In this document: positions 41,825 to 53,640 of the stretch, in pieces | Layout of the letters: each line of letters begins with the position of its first letter | Position numbering within the stretch: the first letter of the stretch is position 1 | Origin: Symsagittifera roscoffensis | Lineage: Eukaryota; Xenacoelomorpha; Acoela; Convolutidae | NCBI RefSeq assembly: GCF_963678635.1 | Contig: NC_087067.1 | Location: 57,452,388 to 57,516,387, forward strand | Direction: 5' to 3' | DNA: 64,000 nucleotides | The notes under the pieces: model-generated | Told to the model about the DNA's origin: nothing | The model's database searches: none | The model's input: the letters and a program-made list of their open reading frames with translations, nothing else | Made by a program: the position numbers and the translations under genes

Positions 41825-41968
41825 CTGTGTATTCCTTGGGACAGGAGCACTTGGCACTTCCGTCTGAGGGGTCCAGTCCACATACTCCACCATTTTGACA
41901 CAAATGGTGTCCTCCATTGCCACGGCAGTCGAACGGAGCAAATTGTTCACAGAAGTCGCCCACAAAAC
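41825..41968 (-). CDS. notch: Exon: EGF-like repeat
   Basis: 144 bp, phase 1-1, a symmetric EGF exon. It closes the previous repeat (FVGDFC) and contains a full set of EGF cysteines ending KCSCPKEYTG. Acceptor ATTTCAG, donor ACAG|GTGAGC. The repeat has a Gly/His-rich stretch (NGGHH) between its first and second cysteines. Confidence 0.85.
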
Positions 41969-42506
41969 CTGAAATCGTTTCATTCTCTTGATTTCTAAAA
42001 AAAAGTTTTCCTTCTGTTTAAATTAGTTTGTTTCTCTGCAACTGAGGTTTAAATTAAATGGAAAAAAATGCACAGAAAAAAATTTTAGCCCAGCCAAACT
42101 CAAGATCTCACGCAACTTTTTGTAAATAGTTTGGCACAACTTAGGCAGCATACTTTTTTTTTCAAAATAGTTTGAGTCTGCAACCGTTTTTTGTTTGTTT
42201 AAGAGATCCTTGACCTCTTTTTATAGCTGAAACATTTACAAGAAAGAAGTATTGTTGATTTGACCAATTTATGTACGATTTTCAATACGGAATTGAAATA
42301 CAATTCTATTACATTTGGGTAAATCTAAGAAACGAATCATATAGGAGAAACGATTTTAAAGATAATTACTGCTGATAGCTAAAGCTGTTTAACCATCCCG
42401 CAGCGGTACGACTCATTTCACATGAAGAAACCCAAACAGAAAAACTAGACCCGTCAATCATAGCATTTTCTTCGAGTCATTTTAGTGCTGCAGTCCTGCG
42501 TTACAT
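41969..42506. other. Intron, nothing recognised
   Basis: AT-rich intron upstream of exon 41968; no element identified. Confidence 0.4.
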
Positions 42507-42514
42507 AAAACTTC

Positions 42515-42954
42515 GGGTGCCGGACATCAAGCCGACGGGACTTCAAGCCGAATTGTAAAATTAGGGACTTCAAGCCCAAAGTTTTCTCATTAAGTCATGA
42601 ACTAAGGTTAATTTGAAAACTTTTTTCACGAATTTCTCAATTTCATGACCTTTATTCGGTAATTAATAGCGTTTTCACGAAATTTAAACCTCCAAACGAA
42701 GTTTAGGAAGGTTGAAAAATAAAACACGGTTGAAGGTAATTTTCTTGTTTATAATTTATGCATTTCAAAAAATGGCTGATATTTTTAACTTATGCCAATC
42801 CTAAGTAATTCATTGTCATAAATAACGCTTATTATGGACTGAACTAGCCTAAGATTTTGAAAAGAAACCTTTTACAGATGAAAAAAAAATGATTTGAGGA
42901 GCTTGTAAAGTTTCATTTTCGGCCTGAAGTCCCTCGGCTTGTTGTGCTAGACCC
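42515..42954. mobile_element. 440-bp MITE with 8-bp target duplication AAAACTTC
   Basis: Ends GGGTGCCGGACATCAAGCCG and, reverse-complemented, GGGTCTAGCACAACAAGCCG; both continue GGGACTTCA-GCCGAA. Exact 8-bp direct repeat AAAACTTC at 42507-42514 and 42955-42962. Probably a hAT-type non-autonomous element. Confidence 0.88.
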
Positions 42955-43254
42955 AAAACTTCGAGTCAATTTGAGTTCAATCAAGCGCGGTTCGATCCAA
43001 AACGTAGCCCGCTTAGTTTACTTGTTTACATTTGTTGAGATCGGAGTAGAAACATGATTGAGCCCCAATTAAACAGGATTGAGGGGGCTTAATATAACCG
43101 CTGGGGGCAATTATTTGATTTCATTTCTCACACTAAAATTACACTTTATGCGGTGAGGCGAGTCTTCAAGCGCTTCTAAACAACCCTCGATCGTTGGAAC
43201 TCAAACGGCAGAAGGGAGTGTAGCCAGTATTTAAGGATTTATAAAAGACCATTT

Positions 43255-43348
43255 GGACCTATACTTAACAATCCCCCCCCCCCATTGTATCAACTAAAGA
43301 ATCTCCCCCCTTTCTTGAAGGGGGGGGGGGAGATTGTTAAGTAGATCC
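43255..43348. mobile_element. 94-bp MITE related to 41593-41757
   Basis: Inverted ends (GGACCTATACTTAACAATC / GATTGTTAAGTAGATCC) around C10 and G12 homopolymer runs. The long homopolymers may be unreliable in length. Confidence 0.75.
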
Positions 43349-44489
43349 GACCATTTGACAAATTTAAACAATGCGAAGGAATTGGAATGGTTTGTGAAAA
43401 AGGGGAAAATTATCAATGAAATTATGATTTCGGCCCCATGTGAACAATCTCCCCCAAGGCTCCACTTCATTGCTTTCTTGTGACTGAGAGGAGAATGAAA
43501 AACAAAAAACTCGTCCTAAAATCGGCCCATGTATCTTTCAAATCCCCCACCAAAAAAAAACAAATAAAAGAGAAGTAATAAAATAGCAAGAAAAGTATAA
43601 TCGCTCGCATGCTCCCTTAAATCGTGTATCGCGTTTTTATTACAGAATCAGCTAAAACTCTGGAACTCAATAACTTGCTTAATTACAATTGTACATCGAA
43701 TGTTTTTTATATTATAATGAAAAAGGTCTAAATCACTACAAAATTCCGCGCTGTGACGAGCATGGTTACCACTTCGTTCAGATCAAAAATCTGACCATTT
43801 TGCTGACCTTTTTCATATCTGAACTACAACTATGCAGGCAAATTTTTGAAAAAACAGTCAAAACAGGTGTTTTTATGTTTTTAGGCACTTTTTGGAAAAT
43901 TGTGACTAAAAAAATGCGTTTTTTCGGCGCGCGCTTCCCCCTCAAAATTAGTATATATTGGCGCCAAAGGCGCCTTTCGAAAAATTTTAGGTTCGGTCCG
44001 CCAAAATTATATTTCTTAAAAAGTACCAAAGGGGGGACCCTTTGGGTCGGCACGGGGTCGAACATATATTCTGACTTTTTCTGATTTCCGACCAAATAAC
44101 TGACCAAATCTGACTGGTCAGAAAAATCTGACTGGTGACGACTAAGCCGACAAAACATAAGAAAAACGCAACACTAGGTAGACATCATTATTTTTGATTG
44201 GAGCCTCCGTTTTTCATAATTATAATGGTTTTTAAGCGCTTCGACGGTGTTGGCAAACATTGATAATAGTTTACAACCATGAAATGAAACTGAGTCGACA
44301 TCTCAAACTCCCAAGAGTAAAAGTCAACCTGAAACACTTTCTCTCATCTTAGTTTTGGGCCATTAATCTCTTCGTTTTTATATTTATCCTTCCAAACTGA
44401 AATTGCCTGTGAGTGCATTCACAGCCCAGAATTAAGTGCGCAATATGTATGGAAAGTATGTGTGTGCGCAAATGAGCATCCATCCTTAC
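43349..44489. other. Intron, weak palindromic repeat debris
   Basis: No exon. A cluster of short TCTGAC/GGTCAG motifs at 43785-43810 and 44070-44135 gives mirror-like ORFs on both strands and suggests a degraded foldback element (about 43785-44140). Confidence 0.4.
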
Positions 44490-44623
44490 CAGGTTTGCAG
44501 TCACATTTCTGTTCATGCTCTCCCGTGACAGTGCACTGTGCCCCATTTCTGCACAGATATGTTTTGCAGGGTCTGAACTGCTCCTCGCAAAACTGACCAA
44601 ACCAGCCTGTCTCGCACTCACAC
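44490..44623 (-). CDS. notch: Exon: EGF-like repeats (first visible exon)
   Basis: 134 bp, phase 2 in, phase 1 out. It begins CECETGWFGQFC, the end of one EGF, then holds most of a second (cysteines in PCKTYLC, AQC, KCDC), closing in the next exon as PGFVGDFC. The acceptor is a pyrimidine-rich TTTTGTCCAG and the donor is G|GTAAGG. A copy of Gypsy-derived sequence starts only about 65 bp upstream of the acceptor (near 44690). Exons further upstream must lie beyond the Gypsy element, outside the window. Confidence 0.85.
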
Positions 44624-44989
44624 CTGGACAAAAGATAAACATGTGTTAAAGACAAGAGTAAAGCAAATGAGTTAAGTTTGAGGTGTATAACTCATAGAGT
44701 AATTTCGGATAGGGTACACCGTCTGCTCGTCACGCTATCTTATTTTCGGCCGGATAGATTCGTGCAACTTCTTAGTCTAATACCGATCCTAATCTTTCTC
44801 TTGTAACTACTAGTCTCAGGGTGTTTAACTAGTCTCTGCTAGGCTCAATAGATCTAGAGTATACTGGTTTTATTGCGGCTGCTGAAGTTCTCGAGGAGCG
44901 GCAACTAATTTCTAAGTTAAATTCAAATCTCTCTGGTGCTGAAACTACAAGTAAATTCAGCACTTACAAATAAATGGGTTGTTAATATT

Positions 44990-46183
44990 AAATACTTTAC
45001 AGTGGTAAAATACTTAATTTATATGAAATAATAAAATTTAGTTTAGATCAGGTTCCACCCATCCGGGGTTTACAGAGTTTTGAGTTTTTATCTTCTCTTT
45101 CTGTAGTTGAAGGATGGATGATGAACGTTGGTATTTGGCGAACATCATTTTTCTTATCCGGTTCCTCTTTGAAGAAGAACGTTCCAGAACGCTGGAATTA
45201 TGGACATGAAATTGTTGTCTTGTCATTCGACAACGACTGTGATCCCCAATGAAATCAATCCGATTTCAAAATGGTTTGCTATGTCAGGTTTTCCTGTATT
45301 AGTGGAGAACTGTCTTGTGTTCAGCCTCGTCTGAGAATGGCGTGAAATTCGTGTTAGGAAGGGATGCCTTGTAACTCGGATCTGCACGTATACTTGAACA
45401 TCGAGGTGGTCATTGGTCTGGTTCAATGAGGTCCTTTTCTGCGAAGTCAAAACGTACTTTAAATCCTTTGAGTCGTGATTGTGGACGGCATGTCGGTTGT
45501 GTATTAGCCATTCTTTTGTTTAAGTTGTGATGGGATTGTATAGCCTTTGGATATTCGTCTTTGTTGTTGTGTATGATCTATATACTGCATATTATGATTT
45601 ACATTTTATAAATTTTAGTTAATTTGGTTTTTATTCATGATCTTAGTTAGTTGTTTTCACAAAAGCGTTTTATTTTAGTTCAGTTATTTTGAAGAGTTAC
45701 TCACCCTTATTAAAAATTGAAGTGTGGTCACAAAGCGTGGGTGTAGCGCGGTGGGTTAGGCCGGCTATAAGCATGCTCAGTACGTCCTTCTCTGGTGGGT
45801 TAGGCCAGGAATGGGAGTATGATTTCGTGCTATTTCTTTGAGGGGTCCTGTTTTGTGATAACATTTTATGTTGGTTTTTTCTGGTCTTTCTTATGTTACT
45901 TTTGGTTGTGTCCTTTTTTCAAAAATCAAATTGTTTTTGGTTTGGGTTTGTCTTACGACTTTTTTGTGTTTTATTATTTCTTTCTTCGACTTTGTAATAG
46001 TCTTCAAAAGAATAAATTATCCAGTTTTAAACTAGGTTAATCCGGCTTGGGTACCGTTGGTTTTCTTTTCTTAGTCATGCTGTTATTTTATGATTTGTGG
46101 TATTTAGTAAGCACCATTGGTTAGTTTGGTGTAGTGTATAACTCCATTCCAACCGTGTTAAAGAAAAGTTGGAAACTTGTTAT
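44990..46183 (-). repeat. Module U, copy 1
   Basis: About 1.19 kb, starting GTTAATATTAAATACTTTAC and ending GGAAACTTGTTAT on the plus strand. Together with 44690-44990 it may be a long LTR. It has short minus-strand ORFs (for example one with HVHNSSVLERSSSKRNRIRK) of no known family. Confidence 0.75.
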
Positions 46184-46702
46184 CGTTAGTTTGAGTTGTT
46201 GATATTGAAAACTTGAAACATAAAATCATTATTTTAAACAAAACTTCGTGGCGAGCTGTGCGAGTATGGATAGAATTCTTGTGCGAATGAATGAAAACAT
46301 TGAAAAAGTTAGTACTGCTTTCTCATTTAAGGAATTTATTGCTTGAATTTTGAAATTTACTACATTTGGGGAAATTTAAAATTATAAATTTTCATCGTAT
46401 TTAATTTAACTGCTTTTTGGGGGAATAATTTATAAAAAAAAGTTACTACATTTGATATGAATTTTACTATATTATTTAGTGCGAAAAATTTAGTATAGCA
46501 AAAAAGTTTTAGCAAATAAGTTTTAGCAAAAGAGTTTTACTAGATTTGTATTACAATTTAACAAGTTTGTATTTTTATTTTTCTTTTTTCTGTTTTTGTA
46601 GATGATGGTGGTGAGAAGACTAAAAAAAGAATTTAAACATTTATAGAAAATGGCTAGTACAATTCGAATTTATTAGTTAAATTTATTTTAATTATGCTTA
46701 CC

Positions 46703-47257
46703 TTAGTCATCGGGAAAAAAGCCATGTGGGAAGATTTCGTGAATCAAATCGGATGTTGTTAATAACTTGGCTAGTATGCGAACGACATTTTTAGTTTGCA
46801 GCGGTGGCCAAAACAATTGAAGTGCTTTGATGATTTTTAGTTCTTCGGTGCCTACTGCGAATTCATGAGGTGTGTTTTGTATTAGATTGTAAATTTTGTG
46901 ATTATATTTAGTATTATGAATGAACTCTAATATGGGGGTTTCAATAGGTTGTATGAACTCATGCGGGATAATGAAGGGTCTTGATTCTTCATCATTGAAG
47001 GTCTTTGTGAGGGGACACAATATATACATTTGGGTAATGAGATCGTAGTTGCGGAGGATGCCGTGGAGGTTAGTATTTTTAATGCAATATGTAAAATTAA
47101 GAAAAAATGGTAACGTGTACTTCGAGTTATTAAACTGAAAACGATGGTGGGGTTGTCGTGATGGTGTGTGTAAGTCAAAATGGTTTTGTATAAAATGATA
47201 ATATGTGTAAGTATGTCTTTGTTTAGTGCGCAACATTATGTCATGGGAACAGTGCAA
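46703..47257 (-). CDS. 184-codon ORF of unknown function (Gypsy-2 3' part)
   Basis: Single-copy ORF between module U copy 1 and the lower tandem module. Rich in His, Asn, Tyr and Ile; starts MHCSHDIMLRTKQRHTYTYY and ends FPHGFFPDD. No signal peptide, zinc finger or transmembrane helix is evident, and I do not recognise the family. Its composition matches the neighbouring Gypsy-2 ORFs, so it is probably an element gene, perhaps a second accessory protein. Confidence 0.45.
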   Translation of the reverse strand: MHCSHDIMLRTKQRHTYTYYHFIQNHFDLHTPSRQPHHRFQFNNSKYTLPFFLNFTYCIKNTNLHGILRNYDLITQMYILCPLTKTFNDEESRPFIIPHEFIQPIETPILEFIHNTKYNHKIYNLIQNTPHEFAVGTEELKIIKALQLFWPPLQTKNVVRILAKLLTTSDLIHEIFPHGFFPDD

Positions 47258-47937
47258 ATCGCGTTCCTGCTTTGAAAGAAAGTGAAAAGTTAGTTGAAAT
47301 AACTGAAAATTATCATAGAAGCTGTCATATGCTTGTATGTCGATTAGTGTTTCGGAAATTATATGATTGTGCTTTTTATCAAAAATATTAAGTGTAAAAA
47401 GGTATGGTGTTTTAAGAAAAAAAATTTCGGTTAGTTGCGGGTTTGCAAGGCGGTCTTCATCTAAAAATTGATCTTGGTTAGGGCGTATGATGCTGTGATC
47501 GTAATATTCGATGGAAAAACCGTAAGCTCGGGGTGCGGTGAATGATTTTTAGTAACTTTTTAAATCCAACATATGTAAATTGTCGAGGTGTTAGTGATGT
47601 TGTGAGTCTTTATAGTATATTTTTGCTTCTTTCAATATCCTCATGTGTATTAGTGAGTGGTAGAAAAAGAGGGTTAGTATAGTGGTAATACGCTGTCCAG
47701 TGAAGTGTTGGCATTAAAACGTGCTCATCAACAAAATTTCTTGTGTCATTAGTAGTGGTAGAGGTATTTAAGGTGTATTGTGGAAACGAGGGTAAGGTTA
47801 TTTGAAGGAAATTTTTTGTATTTGTATGTTCTGGGTGCTTGATATACTCTTTGGCTGTTCCGGGTTTGGTTGTGAATGGATGATTTGGGAATTTTCGTTT
47901 AAAAGTGCGATAAGCTCGGTTAGTGCTAGTGGGTGTT

Positions 47938-48516
47938 TCAGTGGATGTGGATGATTGAGCTAATGATGGGGTGTAATCTGATAGCGGTGTAGGTGTTGGT
48001 GATTTTGATGATGTTGCTGTGGATGATAATTGATGGATGTTGAGAGCGTGGGGGGTATGTTAATTGTTGTTGAAATGTAATAAAATTGTCGAGTTCTTCG
48101 TAGATTTGGACAGTATCTGGGGAGTTATTATTTGATCTTTCGGAAGTAAATGGGGAATCGGTTGGGGTTACTTGGGAAGCATAAGAGGGAGTGGAAAGGG
48201 ATGGGAGTGGATGACTGGTTTGAATGAGTTGAAAGGGGGGTCTTGAAAAAACTGAGGGACTGGTCTGGGTATGGGTAGAGGGAGATGGTTCGGAGTCTGC
48301 AAATTCGTCGAGAGTTTCGATGTCGGAGTTGTTAAATTGTGAGATGGTATGAAGTACTGAAATATCTGAGTTAGTGTCTGAATTAGTGCTTGATGGTATA
48401 CTAAAAACTGGGAAATCGGGTGGCGGGAAAGCGAAAAGTGGAATAATTGGGATTGAATTTTGGAGTTTGGCTGGGTGGGAATTTGAGCGATGGAGGGCTC
48501 CAATTTGTCGGCTCAT
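47938..48516 (-). CDS. Pro/Ser/Thr-rich ORF of the tandem module, lower copy
   Basis: 192 codons, starts MSRQIGALHRSNSHPAKL, low-complexity with many Ser, Pro, Thr and Asn (PSPSTHTQTSPS), ends in an Ile/His-rich tail. No motif recognised. Preserved as an open frame in both module copies with only a few substitutions. An overlapping frame is also open for 111 codons, so coding status is uncertain. Confidence 0.45.
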   Translation of the reverse strand: MSRQIGALHRSNSHPAKLQNSIPIIPLFAFPPPDFPVFSIPSSTNSDTNSDISVLHTISQFNNSDIETLDEFADSEPSPSTHTQTSPSVFSRPPFQLIQTSHPLPSLSTPSYASQVTPTDSPFTSERSNNNSPDTVQIYEELDNFITFQQQLTYPPRSQHPSIIIHSNIIKITNTYTAIRLHPIISSIIHIH

Positions 48517-48594
48517 CGTGGGCTAAAAAACTGATTATGTTGAGACTGAAAAGTGGTGGTATGGGGTTGTTCAATAATTTGTTCCAAAGTATTA

Positions 48595-49008
48595 TCATTT
48601 TGTGAATGATTTGTCGTTGTGTTGGATGGGGCTTTGTGTTGTACTTGGTCTGAAATTTGGATTATTTGTGATTGCTAAGTTTCGAAAATTTCGGGGAACT
48701 AATGATAGTGAATGATTTTGTGGTAGGGCTGGTATTTGTGGTGCTGTAGGTGTTGTGTCTACAATATTATGTTCTTCGTGGTATGTATTTGGTCTTGTGG
48801 CTAATTTTGTGTTATATTCTTTTATTTGTGCATCTAAAAGTATTTTATTTATTGATGATGAAAATATTCCAAAAAATCCTGCAAATAAAATACGTGCTAC
48901 GCTTACTTGGCGGTTTACTTGTGTGTGTATAGCACATGTACTATAGATTCCTTTTAATAGTGAGAAAAGAAATCCTACAAAATTAAACATAGCGTATAAT
49001 ATAGTCAA
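48595..49008 (-). pseudogene. Env C-terminal fragment running into P/S/T region (lower module)
   Basis: 137 codons: the membrane-helix stretch, then KEYNTKLATRPNTYHEE and a Pro/Asn-rich tail. It shows what follows env when U does not interrupt it. The matching piece of the upper module is 54289-54720, with a frameshift after the helix. Confidence 0.65.
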
Positions 49009-49028
49009 TCTTTCTAAGATGTAATAGG

Positions 49029-50236
49029 GTTAATATTAAATACTTTACAGTGGTAAAATACTTAATTTATATGAAATAATTAAATTTAGTTTAGATCAGG
49101 TTCCACCCATCCGGGGTTTACAGAGTTTTGAGTTTTTATCTTCTCTTTCTGTAGTTGAAGGATGGATGATGACTGTTGGTATTTGGCGAACATCATTTTT
49201 CTTATCCGGTTCCTCTTTGAAGAAGAACGTTCCAGAACGCTGGAATTATGGACATGAAATTGTTGTCTTGTCATTCGACAACGACTGTGATCCCCAATGA
49301 AATCAATCCGATTTCAAAATGGTTTGCTATGTCAGGTTTTCCTGTATTAGTGGAGAACTGTCGTGTTCAGCCTCGTCTGAGAATGGCGTGAAATTCGTGT
49401 TAGGAAGGGATGCCTTGTAACTCGGATCTGCACGTATACTTGAACATCGAGGTGGTCATTGGTCTGGTTCAATGAGGTCCTTTTCTGCGAAGTCAAGTCG
49501 TACTTTAAATCCTTTGAGTCGTGATTGTGGACGGCATGTCGGTTGTGTTTTAGCCAATCTTTTGTTTAAGTTGTGATGGGATTGTATAGCCTTTGGATGT
49601 TCGTTTTTGTTGTTGTGTATGATCTATATACTGCATATTATGATTTACATTTTATAAATTTTTGTTAATTTGGTTTTTATTCATGATCTTAGTTAGTTGT
49701 TTTCACAAAAGCGTTTTATTTTTGTTCAGTTATTTTGAAGAGTTACTCACCCTTGAGTACCTCTTATTAAAAATTGAAGTGTGGTCACAAAGCGTGGGTG
49801 TAGCGCGGTGGGTTAGGCCGGCTATAAGCATGCTCAGTACGTCCTTCTCTGGTGGGTTAGGCCAGGAATGGGAGTATGATTTCGTGCTATTTCTTTGAGG
49901 GGTCCTGTTTTGTGATAACATTTTATGTTGGTTTTTTCTGGTCTTTCTTATGTTACTTTTGGTTGTGTCCTTTTTTCGAAAATCAAATTGTTTTTGGTTT
50001 GGGTTTGTCTTACGACTTTTTTGTGTTTTATTATTTCTTTCTTAGACTTTGTAATAGTCTTCAAAAGAATAAATTATCCAGTTTTGAACTAGGTGAATCC
50101 GGTTTGGGTACCGTTGGTTTTCTTTTCTTAGTCATGCTGTTATTTTATGAATTGTGGTATTTAGTATGCACCATTGGTTAGTTTGGGGTAGTGTATAACT
50201 CCATTCCAACCGGGTTAAAGAAAAGTTGGAAACTTG
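49029..50236 (-). repeat. Module U, copy 2
   Basis: Same sequence as 44990-46183 with few changes, flanked on both sides by the same ~210-bp env piece, as expected for tandem duplication rather than transposition. Confidence 0.85.
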
Positions 50237-50447
50237 TTATATTCTTTTATTTGTGCAAAGTATTTTATTTATTGATGATGAAAATATTCCAAAAAATCCT
50301 GCAAATAATATACGTGCTACGCTTACTTGGCGGTTTACTTGTGCGTGTATAGCACATGTATTATAGATTCCTTTTAATAGTGAGAAAAGAAATCCTACAA
50401 AATTAAACATAGCGTATAAGATAGTCAATCTTTCTAAGATGTAATAG
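50237..50447 (-). pseudogene. ~210-bp env piece between two U modules
   Basis: Encodes the membrane-helix stretch of env (MTILYAMFNFVGFLFSLL...) and carries a small deletion relative to the other copies. It acts as the junction unit of the U tandem repeat. Confidence 0.8.
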
Positions 50448-51656
50448 GGTTAATATTAAATACTTCACAGTGGTAAAATACTTAATTTATATGAAATAAT
50501 TAAATTTAGTTTAGATCAAGTTCCACCATTCCGGGGTTTACAGAGTTTTGAGTTTTTATCTTCTCTTTCTGTAGTTGAAGGATGGATGATGAACGTTGGT
50601 ATTTGGCGAACATCATTTTTCTTATCCGGTTCCTCTTTGAAGAAGAACGTTCCAGAACGCTGGAATTATGGAGATGAAATTGTTGTCTTGTCATTCGACA
50701 ACGACTGTGATCCCCAATGAAATCAATCTGATTTCAAAATGGTTTGCTATGTCAGGTTTTCCTGTATTAGTGGAGAACTGTCTTGTGTTCAGCCTCGTCT
50801 GAGAATGGCGTGAAATTCGTGTTAGGAAGGGATGCCTTGTAACTCGGATCTGCACGTATACTTGAACATCGAGGTGGTCGATGGTCTAGTTCAATGAAGT
50901 CCTTTTCTGCGAAGTCAAGTCGTACTTTAAATCCTTTGAGTCGTGATTGTGGACGGCATGTCGGTTGTGTTTTAGCCATTCTTTTGTTTAAGTTGTGATG
51001 GGATTGTCTAGCCTTTGGATGTTCGTCTTTGTTGTTGTGTATGATCTATATACTGCATATTATGATTTACATTTTATAAATTTTAATTAATTTGGTTTTT
51101 ATTCATGATCTTAGTTAGTTGTTTTCACAAAAGCGTTTTATTTTAGTTCAGTTATTTTGAAGAGTTACTCACCCTTGAGTACCTCTTATTAAAAATTGAA
51201 GTGTGGTCACAAAGCGTGGGTGTAGCGCGGTGGGTTAGGCCGGCTATAAGCATGCTCAGTACGTCCTTCTCTGGTGGGTTAGGCCAGGAATGGGAGTATG
51301 ATTTCGTGCTGTTTCTTTGAGGGGTCCTGTTTTGTGATAACATTTTGTTGGTTTTTCTGGTCATTCTTATGTTACTTTTGGTTGAGTCCTTTTTTCAAAA
51401 ATCAAATTGTTTTTGGTTTGGGTTTGTCTTACGACTTTTTTGTGTTTTATTAATTCTTTCTTAGACTTTGTAATAGTCTTCAAAAGAATAAATTATCCAG
51501 TTTTAAACTGGGTTAATCCGGTTTGGGTACCGTTGGTTTTCTTTTCTTAGTCATGCTGTTATTTTATGAATTGTGGTATTTAGTAAGCACCATTAGTTAG
51601 TTTCGTGTAGTGTATAACTCCATTCCAACCGGGTTAAAGAAAAGTTGGAAACTTGT
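50448..51656 (-). repeat. Module U, copy 3
   Basis: Third copy, directly after the short env piece 50237-50447 and directly before the lower env copy. Confidence 0.85.
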
Positions 51657-53346
51657 TATATTCTTTTATTTGTGCATCTAAAAGTATTTTATTTATTGAT
51701 GATGAAAATATTCCAAAAATCCTGCAAATAATATACGTGCTACGCTTACTTGGCGGTTTACTTGTGTGTGTATAGCAGATGTATTATAGATTCCTTTTAA
51801 TAGTGAGAAAAGAAATCCTACAAAATTAAACATAGCGTATAAGATAGTCAATCTTTCTAAGATGTAATAGGGCCATCCTAGAAAGGCGAGAATTTCGTTT
51901 TTTGATGTTACAAAACTAAAAATATTTATGGGTGAAAGATCTTGTGGTCTGTATTTTTCGCCGTTTAAATATATGTAATCTTTAATATCCTTAAAATGTC
52001 CGCTGTAGTCCTGTGTATAAATGTCTGCAAATCCTGCGGTTTCGGCAAGTTTTCTTAATTTTTGGTCGATTGATTGTCGTTGTATTGTATCCATTTGTGT
52101 TAGTAATTCTAGAAATTGTTGTGTTCTAATGTGATGTTGTATATCAGACTTAGAGTATATTCCAATCGATTGTAAATCATTATTTGGGTTTCGATCGATA
52201 GCTCGGATACTTTCTGGTGAAAACTTTTTTAGTGGTTGCATTAATGTAGCATATGGTTTGAGTAGATAGTATTTATCTTCATCAGGGTTTAATTGTACGA
52301 CATTGTGCCTATTTTCTGATCCACATGGGACTGCGGTATCCCAAAAAAATGTTCGTCTTGAAAGTTTATCGACAAAATGTACTTTATTTTTGTAGAATAT
52401 GGGGATTCTTTTATATTAACGTTTATCTTCAAAAACATATAAGGGTGATACTTTTTTAGTGCAAGTATAAAACCATAATATGTTTCCTTCATAATCAAGA
52501 AAGTTTGATCTATTTCCTGATAATAAATATCCTGCGTAGGGTATTTTTAACACTGCTAATGCGAGTGATTGTAAGATTTGTGTTCTTTCTAATTCGCATA
52601 GTTGATGAAGTGCTTCTAATTCAGAAAGTGACATTTCTTGAAAAATTCTACTAATTGTGTAGCCTAACTTCATATCTAAGTGAATATCGTAATGTATATT
52701 GCTAAAGTAGGTGTTATTCATAAGTGATAATTCTTGTAAACGTGTACTTTTACTATCGATTGGTGTTAGTTTTCCTCCAGGTTGGCCATTACTTTTATAG
52801 AAGTTCACTGGGACGTATGATGTGCCTTCGTTTATAGGGTGACTTGTTGCATACGGGTCAAACTTGATTTTGCCAGTGGTCATGTCGAAACCTTTTTCGT
52901 ATTCGACAAGTATTTCTGAATATTGTTTTTTGTAGAGTGGATTTGTATATTTACATGCAAATTCTGTTTCCTGATAGATTTGAAAACGTGTTAATTTATT
53001 TTCTATATCGTGTGAACTTTTGAAATTATTACTTCGTTTGTGAGATGGGTTCACTTGTTTGTATGGAATTGATTCGATAAAATAATTTTCATGAAATTTT
53101 ATCATTCGAGCTTGTATTTTTGCTACTTGAAATGTCGTGCATGTATCTTCGGGAAACCAAACAATTGTTGCGTGGGTTCATGTTGTGGGGTCACAATAAC
53201 CTTGATCGTTTTTACAAGGTTATCTAATTCCTTGATAGATCATTTTGTTATCGGATAAATCTTGGGTGAGTTGTATTTTTTCAAGATGTATTTTCCAATC
53301 AAAAAACATTATTTCTTGATATCCTTTATTTTTTGTGTCTGCTTTT
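51657..53346 (-). pseudogene. env: Env-like region, lower (N-truncated) copy
   Basis: Near-identical copy of 55928-57618. It retains the 229-codon (53105-52416) and 182-codon (52241-51693) segments but starts abruptly at 53346, where it joins the second tandem module. The same frame breaks occur in both copies, so they pre-date the duplication. Confidence 0.7.
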
Positions 53347-53640
53347 TGTGTATTAGTGAGTGGTAGAAAAAGAGGGTTAGTATAGTGGTAATACGCTGTC
53401 CAGTGAAGTGTTGGCATTAAAACGTGCTCATCAACAAAATTTCTTGTGTCATTAGTAGTGGTAGAGGTATTTAAGGTGTATTGTGGAAACGAGGGTAAGG
53501 TTATTTGAAGGAAAATTTTTGTATTTGTATGTTCTGGGTGCTTGATATACTCTTTGGCTGTTCCGGGTTTGGTTGTGAATGGGTGATTTGGGAATTTTCG
53601 TTTAAAAGTGCGATAAGCTCGGTTAGTGTTAGTGGGTGTT

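Larger units (their letters stand above)
116..44623 (-). other. notch: Notch-like receptor gene (20 visible exons, both ends outside window)
   Basis: Single-pass EGF receptor with a Notch-type intracellular part, at the cell surface with a tail likely able to enter the nucleus. Twenty exons from 44623 down to 116 join with GT-AG introns, and every junction keeps phase (mostly phase 1 between EGF repeats). Domain order: about 21 EGF-like repeats, several calcium-binding (D-x-[DN]-E-C starts); Ser/Thr stalk; one TM helix; RAM-like motif FYPAGW followed by RKRRR; acidic linker; ankyrin repeats. Known Notch family order matches, except that no LNR (Lin-12/Notch) repeat or heterodimerisation domain is present between EGF and TM. 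The N-terminal exons (signal peptide, first EGFs) and the C-terminal ankyrin/PEST part are outside. Introns contain a LINE, two Gypsy elements, hAT, MULE and many MITEs. It could be a divergent paralogue rather than the orthologue. Confidence 0.75.
47644..53346 (-). repeat. Tandem module of Gypsy-2, copy 1 (5.7 kb)
   Basis: Comprises a P/S/T-rich ORF region (47644-49028), module U twice (49029-50236, 50448-51656) separated by a ~210-bp env piece, then truncated env. Matches 53347-57618 with offset 5703 at its start. It is longer because of one extra U-plus-env-piece unit (~1.42 kb). Confidence 0.88.

Noticed and set aside
43689-44158. Overlapping 126- and 131-codon ORFs on both strands
   Set aside because: They arise from palindromic TCTGAC/GGTCAG repeats; no domain on either strand.
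45819-46040. Phe-rich plus-strand ORFs repeated in module U
   Set aside because: Composition artefact of T-rich sequence; the element's coding strand is minus.
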